A stretch of DNA of 12,412 bases from an uncultured Lachnospiraceae bacterium (GCA_900557385.1 USSP01000023.1:1-12412), one strand, 5' to 3'; positions 1 to 6,286 are shown, numbered from the stretch's first letter. Numbers and translations: made by a program. Notes: generated from the sequence alone by a model not told the origin.

Positions 1-811
1 TAGGTGTTGCCTCCGCATGGATGTTTTCTCCGCCGGGACGTTTCTTCGCCTGACGCACCAGTTCCACCGCCTCTTTACTGCTGATATGTTGGACATCCAT
101 AATCGCTCCGGTCTCCAGCGCAATCTCCAAATCCCGTTTCACCATGGAAATCTCCGCCTGACGGTCCGAACCGCCGATGCCGAAGTGCTCTGATGCCTTT
201 CCATGGTTGATACCATTGTTTTCGATGTAAGAGGGATCTTCCTCGTGAAAGCTGACAGGAATGTCATATTTGGCAGACAGCTCCATGGCCTTCCGGGCAA
301 GTGCTGCATCCAGAATCGGCACTCCATCGTCCGTAATGCCCACTGCACCTTTGGCAAGAAGCTTTTCCACATCCACCAGTTCCTGTCCCTTCATGCCTTT
401 GGTGACATTGACACAAGTTTCCACATGAATGTCAGTGGTACGCCCCTTTTGCAGTACATAGTCCAGCGTCTCCTCATTATCCACGGCAGGCTTGGTATTT
501 GCCATCAGCACCACGGTGGTAACACCGCCTTTGGCTGCTGCCTTCGCTCCGGTCTCAATGTCCTCTTTATAGGTAAAACCAGGGTCACGGAAGTGGACAT
601 GGACATCCACCAATCCGGGGAAAACCAGAAGCCCTGTGGCGTCAATCTCTCTGGTAATAGAATCGGTTGGGATTTCTGTAGGATTCAATCCCACAATGCG
701 CCCTGCCCTTGGCTCACCAGGCTCAGCGATATAGACATCCATCTGCGCATCCAGGATGTCTTTGGTTCCTTTGACAGGGGTAATCACCCTGCCATTTTTT
801 ATTTTTATCAT
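1..811 (-). CDS. pyrC: Dihydroorotase, class I type (3' end outside window)
   Basis: This enzyme cyclises N-carbamoyl-aspartate to dihydroorotate, the third step of pyrimidine synthesis, in the cytoplasm. The window holds the first 270 codons; the frame runs off the left edge with no stop. Seen in the sequence: the metal-binding HVHFRDPG motif at residues 71-78 (H71, H73, R75), an ITDDG segment, SFHEED and the QHIS motif, in the order typical of class I dihydroorotases. The family is usually about 420-450 residues, so roughly a third is missing. The start ATG (811-809) follows an AAGGGAG ribosome binding site about 8-10 bases upstream. It lies 53 bases downstream of a lipoprotein gene on the same strand, with an inverted repeat in the gap. 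The alternative, a hydantoinase or allantoinase, is less likely given the DDG and HFRDPG motifs. Confidence 0.93.
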   Translation of the reverse strand, partial: MIKIKNGRVITPVKGTKDILDAQMDVYIAEPGEPRAGRIVGLNPTEIPTDSITREIDATGLLVFPGLVDVHVHFRDPGFTYKEDIETGAKAAAKGGVTTVVLMANTKPAVDNEETLDYVLQKGRTTDIHVETCVNVTKGMKGQELVDVEKLLAKGAVGITDDGVPILDAALARKAMELSAKYDIPVSFHEEDPSYIENNGINHGKASEHFGIGGSDRQAEISMVKRDLEIALETGAIMDVQHISSKEAVELVRQAKKRPGGENIHAEATP

Positions 812-830
812 GGGTACGGTTCTCCCTTTC

Positions 831-855
831 TATGTCACACATTTAATGTGACATA
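831..855. repeat. Inverted repeat between the lipoprotein gene and pyrC
   Basis: A perfect 9-base inverted repeat, TATGTCACA and TGTGACATA, separated by 7 bases. It sits just after the lipoprotein stop and about 20 bases ahead of pyrC. In the minus-strand transcript it would form a modest AT-rich hairpin with no U-run, so it is not a good terminator. It could be an operator or an RNA processing element. The half-sites face the opposite way to a CRP site, and I see no PyrR-type anti-antiterminator. Function unknown. Confidence 0.5.
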
Positions 856-864
856 AGTGTCATT

Positions 865-1302
865 TTATAGAAAATTGATTTGCTCGTCTCGATTTTCAAT
901 TTTCAGCACAATCATGGGATAGGAGGGTGCACTGCCCTCTTCCGGTACAGTTTCAGGACCTACCAGCAGAGTATTCACATAAACCATGCCCTCTGCCCGG
1001 CTTAATTCCTTCACACTGACGCTGTAACCACCGGTTTCCTGCTCGCCGTAACCGATGCAAAGGTAGAGAAAGCTGCCATCCGTGTAGGTTAGTTTGAAAG
1101 GTTCCGTCTTTTTCCCCTCCAAAAGCTGTGCCAGTTCTTCCGGGAGGCGTTCCTCATTGACCACGGTGAAATCCACCTGTTCCCGCTTTGTCTCTCCACT
1201 TCCCGGCATGGTACATCCCGTCAAAGCCAGAATCATTCCAGCCAGCAGAGCGATGGGGAGCAGTTGTTTCCTATTCCAGTGCTGTTTCCATTTTTTTGCC
1301 AT
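865..1302 (-). CDS. Small lipoprotein with PrcB-like C-terminal domain
   Basis: A 145-residue predicted lipoprotein, anchored outside the cell membrane. A basic start (MAKKWKQHWNRK) leads into a hydrophobic stretch ending in the lipobox LTGC, with the modified cysteine at residue 30. The C-terminal part, about residues 90-136, contains GGYSVSV followed by a YVNTLLVGPE strand and SYPMIVLKI, which matches my memory of the PrcB C-terminal domain (named after a treponemal protease-complex subunit). The function in Firmicutes is unknown. The frame is open for 29 more codons upstream, but the ATG at 1302 has an AGGAG site 7-8 bases before it and gives a proper signal peptide, so I take that start. 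It is probably cotranscribed with pyrC, although no functional link is evident. Confidence 0.78.
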   Translation of the reverse strand: MAKKWKQHWNRKQLLPIALLAGMILALTGCTMPGSGETKREQVDFTVVNEERLPEELAQLLEGKKTEPFKLTYTDGSFLYLCIGYGEQETGGYSVSVKELSRAEGMVYVNTLLVGPETVPEEGSAPSYPMIVLKIENRDEQINFL

Positions 1303-1427
1303 AGATACTCCTAGAGACTGAATAAGGCTTTGCACAAAATATGATATTGGAGCTGGAGTAAACACATTTGTGAACACGCCTTGATTCAATACAGTTTCTT
1401 TTATAGTAATCTATGGCGGGAGTAGAT

Positions 1428-1443
1428 GCAGTATACCTACTGC
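1428..1443. repeat. Short inverted repeat in divergent intergenic region
   Basis: A perfect 6-base inverted repeat, GCAGTA and TACTGC, with a 4-base spacer. It lies between the divergent lipoprotein and plsC genes, just upstream of the plsC promoter and inside the likely leader of the lipoprotein transcript. It could be an operator, or chance. The rest of 1303-1427 shows no other structure that I can name. Confidence 0.3.
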
Positions 1444-1456
1444 TCCTAAATTTCTA

Positions 1457-1485
1457 TTGAGTATTATATCAAATTCGAGTACAAT
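1457..1485 (+). promoter_or_regulatory. Sigma-A type promoter for plsC
   Basis: The -35 is TTGAGT (1457-1462) and the -10 is TACAAT (1480-1485), with an ideal 17-base spacer. Transcription would start near 1492, giving a leader of about 25 bases before the plsC ATG with its GAGGAGA ribosome site. The spacer contains a minus-strand extended -10, so two promoters may overlap here. Confidence 0.65.
1463..1471 (-). promoter_or_regulatory. Candidate extended -10 for the lipoprotein-pyrC transcript
   Basis: On the minus strand this reads TGATATAAT, an exact extended -10 (TGN then TATAAT). No good -35 is seen at the usual distance, which extended -10 promoters can tolerate. Transcription would start near 1456 and leave a leader of about 150 bases ahead of the lipoprotein ATG. 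It overlaps the plsC promoter. Confidence 0.4.
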
Positions 1486-1516
1486 TTGTATAGAATAATT
1501 AAAGAGGAGAACTTAT

Positions 1517-2251
1517 ATGATTCGTCTGATTATCACCGCCGCCTTCGTGGTGTTGTACTTAATTCTATCCATTCCGGTGGCTTTCGTGGAATGGCTGATT
1601 GGGAAAAAATGGCCGGATGTGAAAGACCGTTCCTGCCTGGCTTATGTAAACTGGGCATTCCGGGTGGTTGCCTTCTGTTCCGGTGTGAAGGTAACTGTCA
1701 TCGGTCATGAACGCATCCCCAGGGACACCGCCGTTCTCTATGTGGGCAACCACCGCAGCATCTTTGACACGGTCGTCACGTATCCTCTGGTGGTAGGACT
1801 GACCGGCTTTGTTTCCAAGATTGAACTGTTAAAAGTGCCTCTGCTCCGTACCTGGATGAAAAATCTCCATTGTCTTTTCCTTGACCGTAAAGATATCAAA
1901 GCCGGATTGCAGACTATTTTACAGGGAATCGACATGATGAAAAGCGGCATTTCCCTTATTATTTTCCCGGAAGGAACCCGCAGTAAGAAGGAAGGTGAAT
2001 TTCTTCCCTTCCATGCCGGAAGTTTCAAGCTGGCGGAGAAATCCGGCTGTCCCATCGTTCCCATATCTATCAACAATACCGGTGCCGTCCTGGAGGACCA
2101 CTTCCCTTGGATAAAAAAGACCCACGTTATCGTGGAGTACGGCGATCCTATCTATGTGAAGGACTTAGACCGGGAGGCAAAGAAAAATCTGCCGGATACC
2201 GTCCGCCAGATTATCATTGACACCTATACAAAAAATGCCCCGCTTGTGTAA
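1517..2251 (+). CDS. plsC: 1-acyl-sn-glycerol-3-phosphate acyltransferase
   Basis: The enzyme transfers a second acyl chain to lysophosphatidic acid, making phosphatidic acid for membrane phospholipids; it acts at the inner face of the membrane. The 244-residue length is normal for the family. All acyltransferase blocks are visible: NHRSIFD (78-84; catalytic H79 and D84), FLDRKD (121-126), FPEGTRS (150-156) and VPISINNTG (181-189). An N-terminal hydrophobic stretch at about residues 4-27 anchors it. The ATG follows GAGGAGA with normal spacing, behind a good promoter at 1457-1485. The gene appears to be transcribed alone and ends in a hairpin whose loop contains the stop codon. Confidence 0.95.
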   Translation: MIRLIITAAFVVLYLILSIPVAFVEWLIGKKWPDVKDRSCLAYVNWAFRVVAFCSGVKVTVIGHERIPRDTAVLYVGNHRSIFDTVVTYPLVVGLTGFVSKIELLKVPLLRTWMKNLHCLFLDRKDIKAGLQTILQGIDMMKSGISLIIFPEGTRSKKEGEFLPFHAGSFKLAEKSGCPIVPISINNTGAVLEDHFPWIKKTHVIVEYGDPIYVKDLDREAKKNLPDTVRQIIIDTYTKNAPLV

Positions 2252-2263
2252 GCGGGGCATTTT
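2232..2263. terminator. Strong intrinsic terminator, likely bidirectional
   Basis: A perfect 14-base-pair stem (2232-2245 with 2250-2263) with a GTGT loop; the core is TGCCCCGCTT pairing with AAGCGGGGCA. It is followed by T residues on the plus strand and by a longer T-run on the minus strand, so it can end both plsC and the converging acetyltransferase operon. The plsC stop TAA (2249-2251) begins in the last base of the loop. Confidence 0.9.
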
Positions 2264-2292
2264 AAATGCAGAGGAATTCCTCTACATTTAAA
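2261..2292. repeat. 32-base near-perfect palindrome beside the terminator
   Basis: A palindrome centred on GAATTC at 2276/2277, with 15 of 16 pairs matching (the mismatch is C2269 with A2284). It abuts and overlaps by a few bases the plsC terminator and sits just past the stop of the converging acetyltransferase gene. It can extrude as a hairpin and probably acts as a second, weaker terminator or an mRNA 3'-end stabiliser. Confidence 0.7.
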
Positions 2293-2295
2293 AAC

Positions 2296-2841
2296 TTATA
2301 ATACCAGTCTCATATACACCAGTTCCTGGGCACCGGAATACCTGGAAATAAATCCCAAGGGGTTACATCCAAATTCCACAAATCCAATACTTTGATACAT
2401 CTGGATTGCTCTCTGGTTGTCCGCGACAACCTCCAGTTCTAATTGTTGATATCCGGCATCTTTTGCACACTGCACGCAGGCTTTCATCATCCTTTTGCCG
2501 ATGCCAAGTCCCCAGTACGACTTGACCACATCGATACCAAACTCTGCGCGGTGCCTGATTTTATATTTATTCCCCAGAGCAGAAACACCTGCCGTTGCGA
2601 CGATTTTTCCATCTACCACAGCCAACAGCATGACTTCCCTATCACTCTCGGCTCTTTTCTGAAGGAATTCACTCTCCGCTTTCGCATCAAAGTTATGCTC
2701 CTCTGGATAGGAGCGCAAGTAGTCCGACTCACTGTGGGTCACTGCAAACAACTCCGACATTTCCGAACCATCTTCGTATGTCGCATTTCGTATGATGCAG
2801 TCCTGCCCGTTTTTCAATACGATTTTTTCGTTATATTCCAT
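2296..2841 (-). CDS. GNAT family N-acetyltransferase
   Basis: A 181-residue cytoplasmic acetyl-CoA-dependent transferase of unknown substrate. The acetyl-CoA pyrophosphate loop reads YWGLGIGKRMMK (109-120), a normal motif A (QxxGxG type). It is followed by LELEVVADNQRAIQMYQSIGF (about 134-154), the usual motif B with the conserved Asn and Tyr. The segment HRAEFGIDV before motif A is also typical. The frame is open 35 codons further upstream, but that would overlap the preceding gene; the ATG at 2841 has AAAGG seven bases before it. It is the last gene of a minus-strand cluster and ends at the hairpins at 2232-2292. N-terminal acetylation or small-molecule detoxification are both possible. Confidence 0.88.
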   Translation of the reverse strand: MEYNEKIVLKNGQDCIIRNATYEDGSEMSELFAVTHSESDYLRSYPEEHNFDAKAESEFLQKRAESDREVMLLAVVDGKIVATAGVSALGNKYKIRHRAEFGIDVVKSYWGLGIGKRMMKACVQCAKDAGYQQLELEVVADNQRAIQMYQSIGFVEFGCNPLGFISRYSGAQELVYMRLVL

Positions 2842-2890
2842 CTTTGTGCCTTTCGATGCTGGTAAACTGTCAATAAAAAACTCTTTCACA

Positions 2891-3211
2891 TTAAGATAAA
2901 TCCTCTCTTTTGTGTCTGTCAATAAGCAATAAAACAAACATAACAAACCATAGCGTCCATGCTATCAGGCATCCTATTCCTTCATGCTGGATATCTACAA
3001 TAGTTCCCAGGATAAACGGTACTGACATAAACATCATTCTTTTGCCGTATGCCTTACACATGGCATTTTCATCATATTTTTTCCGTTCTTCTTCGGATTT
3101 CATATTGTAGCCAGACAGAAATTTCGCAGCTTCCCCTTCTGATTTATAAAACCATACTCCAAACAAAAACATAATAACTGCCATCATTAAATCAAAAATA
3201 ACGCAGAACAT
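2891..3211 (-). CDS. DUF3784 small membrane protein (copy 1)
   Basis: A 106-residue membrane protein of unknown function. One transmembrane segment at about 3-22 is followed by a short conserved loop with the pattern AAKFLSGYN, then SEEERKKYD (39-47), and by two more segments at about 58-73 and 77-97. The GYN-x-x-S-x-E-E-x-x-x-Y-D signature matches the DUF3784 family. The ATG at 3211 is preferred because GGAGG lies 8 bases upstream; the ATG five codons earlier overlaps that ribosome site. It lies 54 bases downstream of msrA and 49 bases upstream of the acetyltransferase. It is a paralogue of the gene at 3767-4102. Confidence 0.8.
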   Translation of the reverse strand: MFCVIFDLMMAVIMFLFGVWFYKSEGEAAKFLSGYNMKSEEERKKYDENAMCKAYGKRMMFMSVPFILGTIVDIQHEGIGCLIAWTLWFVMFVLLLIDRHKREDLS

Positions 3212-3265
3212 TGTCCCTACCTCCATTTCGATTCGTCAGATTATGAATTCTAAATTCCGTTGAAT

Positions 3266-3742
3266 TTATCTGTACTTATTTAGTATTGCATCCGGGATAT
3301 GGCAGTAACTGCAATCCTCCGGGTATCTTTCCAGATGATGCTGGTGTTCCTCGGCACTTCTGACATAATTTGTCAGCGGCAGCACTTCCACTACAATTTT
3401 ATCCCTGTCGACCCGCCGGTCAATAAAGGCTTTTGCCTCTTCCAGATGCTTTTCAGAAGTGCTGTATATGCCGGTTCTGTACTTCTCGCCCACATCAACT
3501 CCCTGTTTGTTCAGGCTATAAGGGTCGATGATTTCAAACAACTGCTCCATCAGATTAGAAATGTTGGTAGCCTTTTCATCAAAAACCACCTTCACGCATT
3601 CTGCATATCCATCATAAGGGCTGTCCAGGGAATCGGTTTTTCCATTGGCTCTGCCAGCCTCTGTTGTGAGTACCCCAGGTACACTGTCAAAGAAATGCTG
3701 CACGCCCCAAAGGCATCCGCCAGCTATGTATACGGTTTCCAT
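3266..3742 (-). CDS. msrA: Peptide-methionine (S)-S-oxide reductase
   Basis: This enzyme reduces the S-form of methionine sulfoxide in proteins or free amino acid, repairing oxidative damage in the cytoplasm. The 158-residue length suits a compact MsrA. The catalytic motif appears as GGCLWG (8-13, with C10), where most relatives have GCFWG. The catalytic glutamate lies in GYAECVKVVFD (E48). The block DPYSLNKQGVDVGEKYRTGI (73-92) is the usual DPT-x-x-NRQG-x-D-x-G-x-QYRS signature. The C-terminus has EEHQHHLERYP, then CSYCHIP, whose cysteines could serve as resolving residues. The ribosome site AGGAGAC precedes the ATG. It lies between two DUF3784 genes in one apparent operon. No MsrB domain is present in the window. 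Confidence 0.9.
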   Translation of the reverse strand: METVYIAGGCLWGVQHFFDSVPGVLTTEAGRANGKTDSLDSPYDGYAECVKVVFDEKATNISNLMEQLFEIIDPYSLNKQGVDVGEKYRTGIYSTSEKHLEEAKAFIDRRVDRDKIVVEVLPLTNYVRSAEEHQHHLERYPEDCSYCHIPDAILNKYR

Positions 3743-3766
3743 AATTTTCCTGTCTCCTCTGTAAAC

Positions 3767-4102
3767 TTACTTTAATAAATATTTTCCAAATGCTTTGTGG
3801 GTGTCAAAATGGACATTTCTGAAAAATAAAATCAGCCAAATAATATAAGTTGGAATAGCCAGATACGGCGTTATAAAATAGGACAAGACTGCACCGGCTA
3901 TCATGATGGCAGCCCATGTAAAACACTGATTTCTCATATCCCTGGAAATACATGTTTTATCGTATAGTGCCTGTTCTTCCTTTGACAGCGAGTTAAAACC
4001 AGAAATAAATTTAGCAGCTTTTTCTTTAAATACTGTAAACAGCACACCCAGCACCGCAAATGGAATAGCTAAAACGATACATGACCAAAATCCTATATTC
4101 AT
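3767..4102 (-). CDS. DUF3784 small membrane protein (copy 2)
   Basis: A 111-residue membrane protein of unknown function and a diverged paralogue of the gene at 2891-3211. Transmembrane segments are predicted at about 6-25, 61-78 and 79-97. The loop after the first segment carries KAAKFISGFN and SKEEQALYDK (40-49), the DUF3784 signature. The ATG follows AAAGGAG at normal spacing. It is first in the run DUF3784, msrA, DUF3784, GNAT, with gaps of 24, 54 and 49 bases, so one transcript is likely. The upstream leader is the hairpin-rich region at 4191-4411. I could not pick a convincing promoter for it. Confidence 0.78.
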   Translation of the reverse strand: MNIGFWSCIVLAIPFAVLGVLFTVFKEKAAKFISGFNSLSKEEQALYDKTCISRDMRNQCFTWAAIMIAGAVLSYFITPYLAIPTYIIWLILFFRNVHFDTHKAFGKYLLK

Positions 4103-4190
4103 AATGTATATCTCCTTTTATGCTCCGATTTTTTTAACTATCCCACTTCTAAAATTGATGATAACCCATAAATCACCACTTTCTATGACT

Positions 4191-4411
4191 CTTATAGGTG
4201 CTTTAAAGCCTTGTGCATTGAGGCACTACCTATAAGGAAATTCATTTAGCAGCTCTTATATGTCTATGAAAAGGCTTTTGAGCCTCCACTGTCAATTTTT
4301 CCAGTGAATTTTACCCATAAGGGCAAGTTCCTGGCGAGTCCTATAGGTTGAAGTTGCGATATGCTCTCGAAATTATACCTATAAGACATGGCTTTTATCA
4401 CAGCTTATAGG
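4191..4411. repeat. Hairpin-rich non-coding region with repeated CTTATAGG motif
   Basis: The stretch 4103-4476 holds no convincing gene. Within it the 8-mer CTTATAGG, or its complement CCTATAAG, occurs four times exactly (4191-4198, 4229-4236, 4378-4385, 4404-4411), and a self-complementary CCTATAGG lies at 4340-4347. The first two copies form a long irregular hairpin (4191-4236) and the last two a second one. Between them are small hairpins: CACTG/CAGTG, AGGCT/AGCCT and CCC/GGG. CTTATAGGT at 4191-4199 and ACCTATAAG at 4377-4385 could also act as 9-base terminal inverted repeats of a 195-base miniature element. It could be the structured leader of the msrA cluster, a mobile-element remnant, or an unknown RNA. 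Confidence 0.5.
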
Positions 4412-4476
4412 CAAAAATCAGAATTATGTAAACTTACAGTTCATGCTTTCGTCGGTTCTACAAGCCGGAAGCCGTA

Positions 4477-4606
4477 TTACAATAACTTTTCTAATTCTAC
4501 CAATAATTTCGCCTTCATTTTTTCTGGTCCACGTCTCCAATTCCTTTACAAAATATGGATTCGTCCCATTTTTTATCATTTCAATTCTGTCGCATATCAA
4601 ACACAT
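4477..4606 (-). pseudogene. HIT-family protein gene with internal deletion
   Basis: The first 25 codons (MCLICDRIEM, then NPYFVKELET) match the start of clostridial HIT-family proteins. After ET the original frame becomes unrelated. In the next frame the bases read GPEKMKAKLLVELEKLL and then stop (TAA at 4479-4477), which resembles the usual C-terminus of the same family. The middle, about 90-100 codons including the active-site histidine triad, is absent and the frame is shifted at the join near 4532. The AGGAG ribosome site before the ATG is intact. If translated, it would give a 60-residue peptide (4424-4606) without HIT chemistry. It follows the membrane protein gene by 45 bases. Confidence 0.72.
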
Positions 4607-4651
4607 AATTCATGCTCCTTATTCCACCGAGTCCAAAGCCATCTATTTCAT

Positions 4652-5437
4652 TCAAATATTATCCATTACTATATTCCGGTTTTTTCTTATGAGAAATAAC
4701 GCTAAACTGATCACACCTTCCAGAACAATAAATAGAATCATTAAGTTCAAATTGATCCTGCTCAGCCACCCGCCTGCCAATCTTTGGTCAATCACATTGG
4801 AAAGTAATTTTATGATGATAAATGCTAAGAGTGTAACTGTCATTGTAACGATACTGCTTGTTTGAAAGATTTCCAGTGCATTAGCTTTTTCTGTTCTTAC
4901 TGACACGATAATCGTTACAATGCAAATTAGTATCATCGCCACTCGAAGACAAATACTCGTTAATACATCGTATAGTTTCAAAATGGTAAGATATTGCTTG
5001 CCAAATGCACGAACAAGATTTTCTTCTAAATTTTTTTCAATGGTTCCAATATTCTCATTCAAATACTCCTTCGTGGCCTTTCCTTTTTCGTTATAAAATT
5101 CTTGGGGCATATTTTCCAGAACCAGAGCATCTATTTCTTCTGATACATCAAATTCTACATCTTTGTCATATCCCACATTTTCCACTATGGTTTGTATAAA
5201 TTTTGCTGTTATTTTATCCGTATATCGGCTATTTCTGATGTTGTCTTCTATTTTTTGTAAATGGTCGATATCCACATCGTAAATAACTTCATCCAGAAAA
5301 TAACCCGATACTTTTTTTGACAATATTTCTTGTGAAAAAGTTTTTACGACTGTATTCTCAAGGATAAAACTCATCGTTATCAATAGGAAACTTACAGTCA
5401 GCAATATGCTTACTATCCCTTTCATCCATTTTTTCAT
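4652..5437 (-). CDS. Membrane protein with exported domain, unknown function
   Basis: A 261-residue membrane protein that I cannot assign to a family. A signal-anchor segment at about 8-27 is followed by a mostly helical, charged domain of about 130 residues (28-157) and three closely spaced membrane segments at about 158-181, 190-213 and 229-250, with a basic tail. The middle domain is likely outside the cell. Coding bases are visibly AT-richer than the ddl-murF region. The ATG at 5437 follows GGAGGAG seven bases upstream; a TTG six codons earlier lies within that ribosome site and is rejected. Its own promoter is at 5476-5505. The HIT remnant follows it. Confidence 0.75.
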   Translation of the reverse strand: MKKWMKGIVSILLTVSFLLITMSFILENTVVKTFSQEILSKKVSGYFLDEVIYDVDIDHLQKIEDNIRNSRYTDKITAKFIQTIVENVGYDKDVEFDVSEEIDALVLENMPQEFYNEKGKATKEYLNENIGTIEKNLEENLVRAFGKQYLTILKLYDVLTSICLRVAMILICIVTIIVSVRTEKANALEIFQTSSIVTMTVTLLAFIIIKLLSNVIDQRLAGGWLSRINLNLMILFIVLEGVISLALFLIRKNRNIVMDNI

Positions 5438-5475
5438 ACAAAATCTCCTCCACAACTGTCGGTTTTTACTTTCTT

Positions 5476-5505
5476 ATTATAGCATAAAACAGGGTTAATA
5501 CACAA
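5476..5505 (-). promoter_or_regulatory. Promoter for the membrane protein gene
   Basis: On the minus strand the -35 TTGTGT (5500-5505) and the -10 TATAAT (5476-5481) are 18 bases apart, and a TGC just before the -10 makes it an extended -10. The start point would be near 5469, about 30 bases before the ATG. Confidence 0.7.
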
Positions 5506-5589
5506 ATTTCCACCTTTATGTACTAGCAAGAATTGTTTCAAAAATGTTAAGTTCAGAATTGTTAATGTAAGTCTGCTGCTATTCTTTTC

Positions 5590-5619
5590 TTAAGAATTTC
5601 CTGCAAAAACCGATATAGT
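5590..5619 (+). promoter_or_regulatory. Candidate promoter for the coiled-coil protein gene
   Basis: TTAAGA (5590-5595) and TATAGT (5614-5619) are 18 bases apart, a moderate match to the sigma-A consensus. A direct repeat AGAATTGTT (5529-5537 and 5555-5563) lies upstream and might be an operator. The rest of 5506-5680 is AT-rich with nothing else identifiable. Confidence 0.4.
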
Positions 5620-5680
5620 TAGTAAGTGCAAACGGATTTACACGGTTTTGGTCACAAGGCAAAATCAGGGAGGATTTCAA

Positions 5681-6286
5681 ATGAGATTAGGTGAGGCAAT
5701 TCCCAAATATCAGGCATATCGCAACCAGCTCCAGGAACAAAAGAAAAACATTTATCAGAATATGAAGGATGCGCAGGAGAAAGCGGAGCGTTCCGGTGAG
5801 GAAGAATGGTCAAAAAAGGCGGCGGAACTGGAACTTTCCTACAAAGCCGCGGAAGAAGAATTCAACAAATACGAAAGTGTTCTGGACCGGTTAAAGGAGC
5901 AGTGGGTCAATATTGCAAATGCAGAAAATGACCGTGCCCTGGCAGACCCTGAAACGGGAATGGCTGCTACCGTTGGAAAAATTATGACCACTGTGGCAAG
6001 AATGTGTGCCGGGGACAAGGTTCCGATTCTCGATGAAAAGAAACTGATGGAATATGACAGCAACATGTATACCAAAGCAAAAGAGGCGCAGGCAGCCATG
6101 GCTGCCATCAAGGAAAAACAGAAGGAATACGATTCTCTCTGGGATGGTGACGAAGGTGAAAACTATGACCCGGAAGGCGTCGCCAACAGCGCCAAGGCAG
6201 AGGGTGATTTGCCTGAAATCCCCGAACCGGAGGAAATTCCGGCAGAGGAAACACCTGTGGAGGAACCCACTGCAACGGAGGAATGA
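5681..6286 (+). CDS. Helical protein with acidic Pro-Glu tail, unknown function
   Basis: A 201-residue soluble protein that I can only describe; similar hypothetical proteins starting MRLGEAIPKY are familiar from Lachnospiraceae, but I know no function. Residues 1-85 are strongly helical and charged with a coiled-coil pattern. Residues 86-150 form a second helical part (GMAATVGKIMTTVARM, then an AKEAQAAMAAIKEKQ helix). The last 30 residues are a flexible Pro-Glu tail ending EEPTATEE. There is no signal peptide or membrane segment. The ATG at 5681 follows GGGAGGA; an open stretch of 11 codons before it is out of reach of that site. The stop is only two bases from the stop of the converging regulator gene, with no terminator between. 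Confidence 0.8.
   Translation: MRLGEAIPKYQAYRNQLQEQKKNIYQNMKDAQEKAERSGEEEWSKKAAELELSYKAAEEEFNKYESVLDRLKEQWVNIANAENDRALADPETGMAATVGKIMTTVARMCAGDKVPILDEKKLMEYDSNMYTKAKEAQAAMAAIKEKQKEYDSLWDGDEGENYDPEGVANSAKAEGDLPEIPEPEEIPAEETPVEEPTATEE

Noticed and set aside
831..855. Possible CRP-type operator
   Set aside because: The half-sites are in the reverse order (TCACA first, TGTGA second) compared with the TGTGA-N6-TCACA consensus.
203..856. A 217-codon plus-strand open frame opposite pyrC
   Set aside because: It is antisense to a clear dihydroorotase frame, has no family resemblance and no ribosome site.
2842..2946. Upstream extension of the acetyltransferase by 35 codons
   Set aside because: It would overlap the preceding DUF3784 gene, and the internal ATG has its own well-placed AAAGG site.
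4264..4389. A 41-codon minus-strand frame in the hairpin region (MSYRYNFESI start)
   Set aside because: It has no ribosome binding site, runs through the inverted repeats and resembles no known peptide; probably chance.
4191..4411. Possible CRISPR array from the repeated 8-mer
   Set aside because: The repeats are too short, alternate in orientation and are irregularly spaced; no cas genes are nearby.
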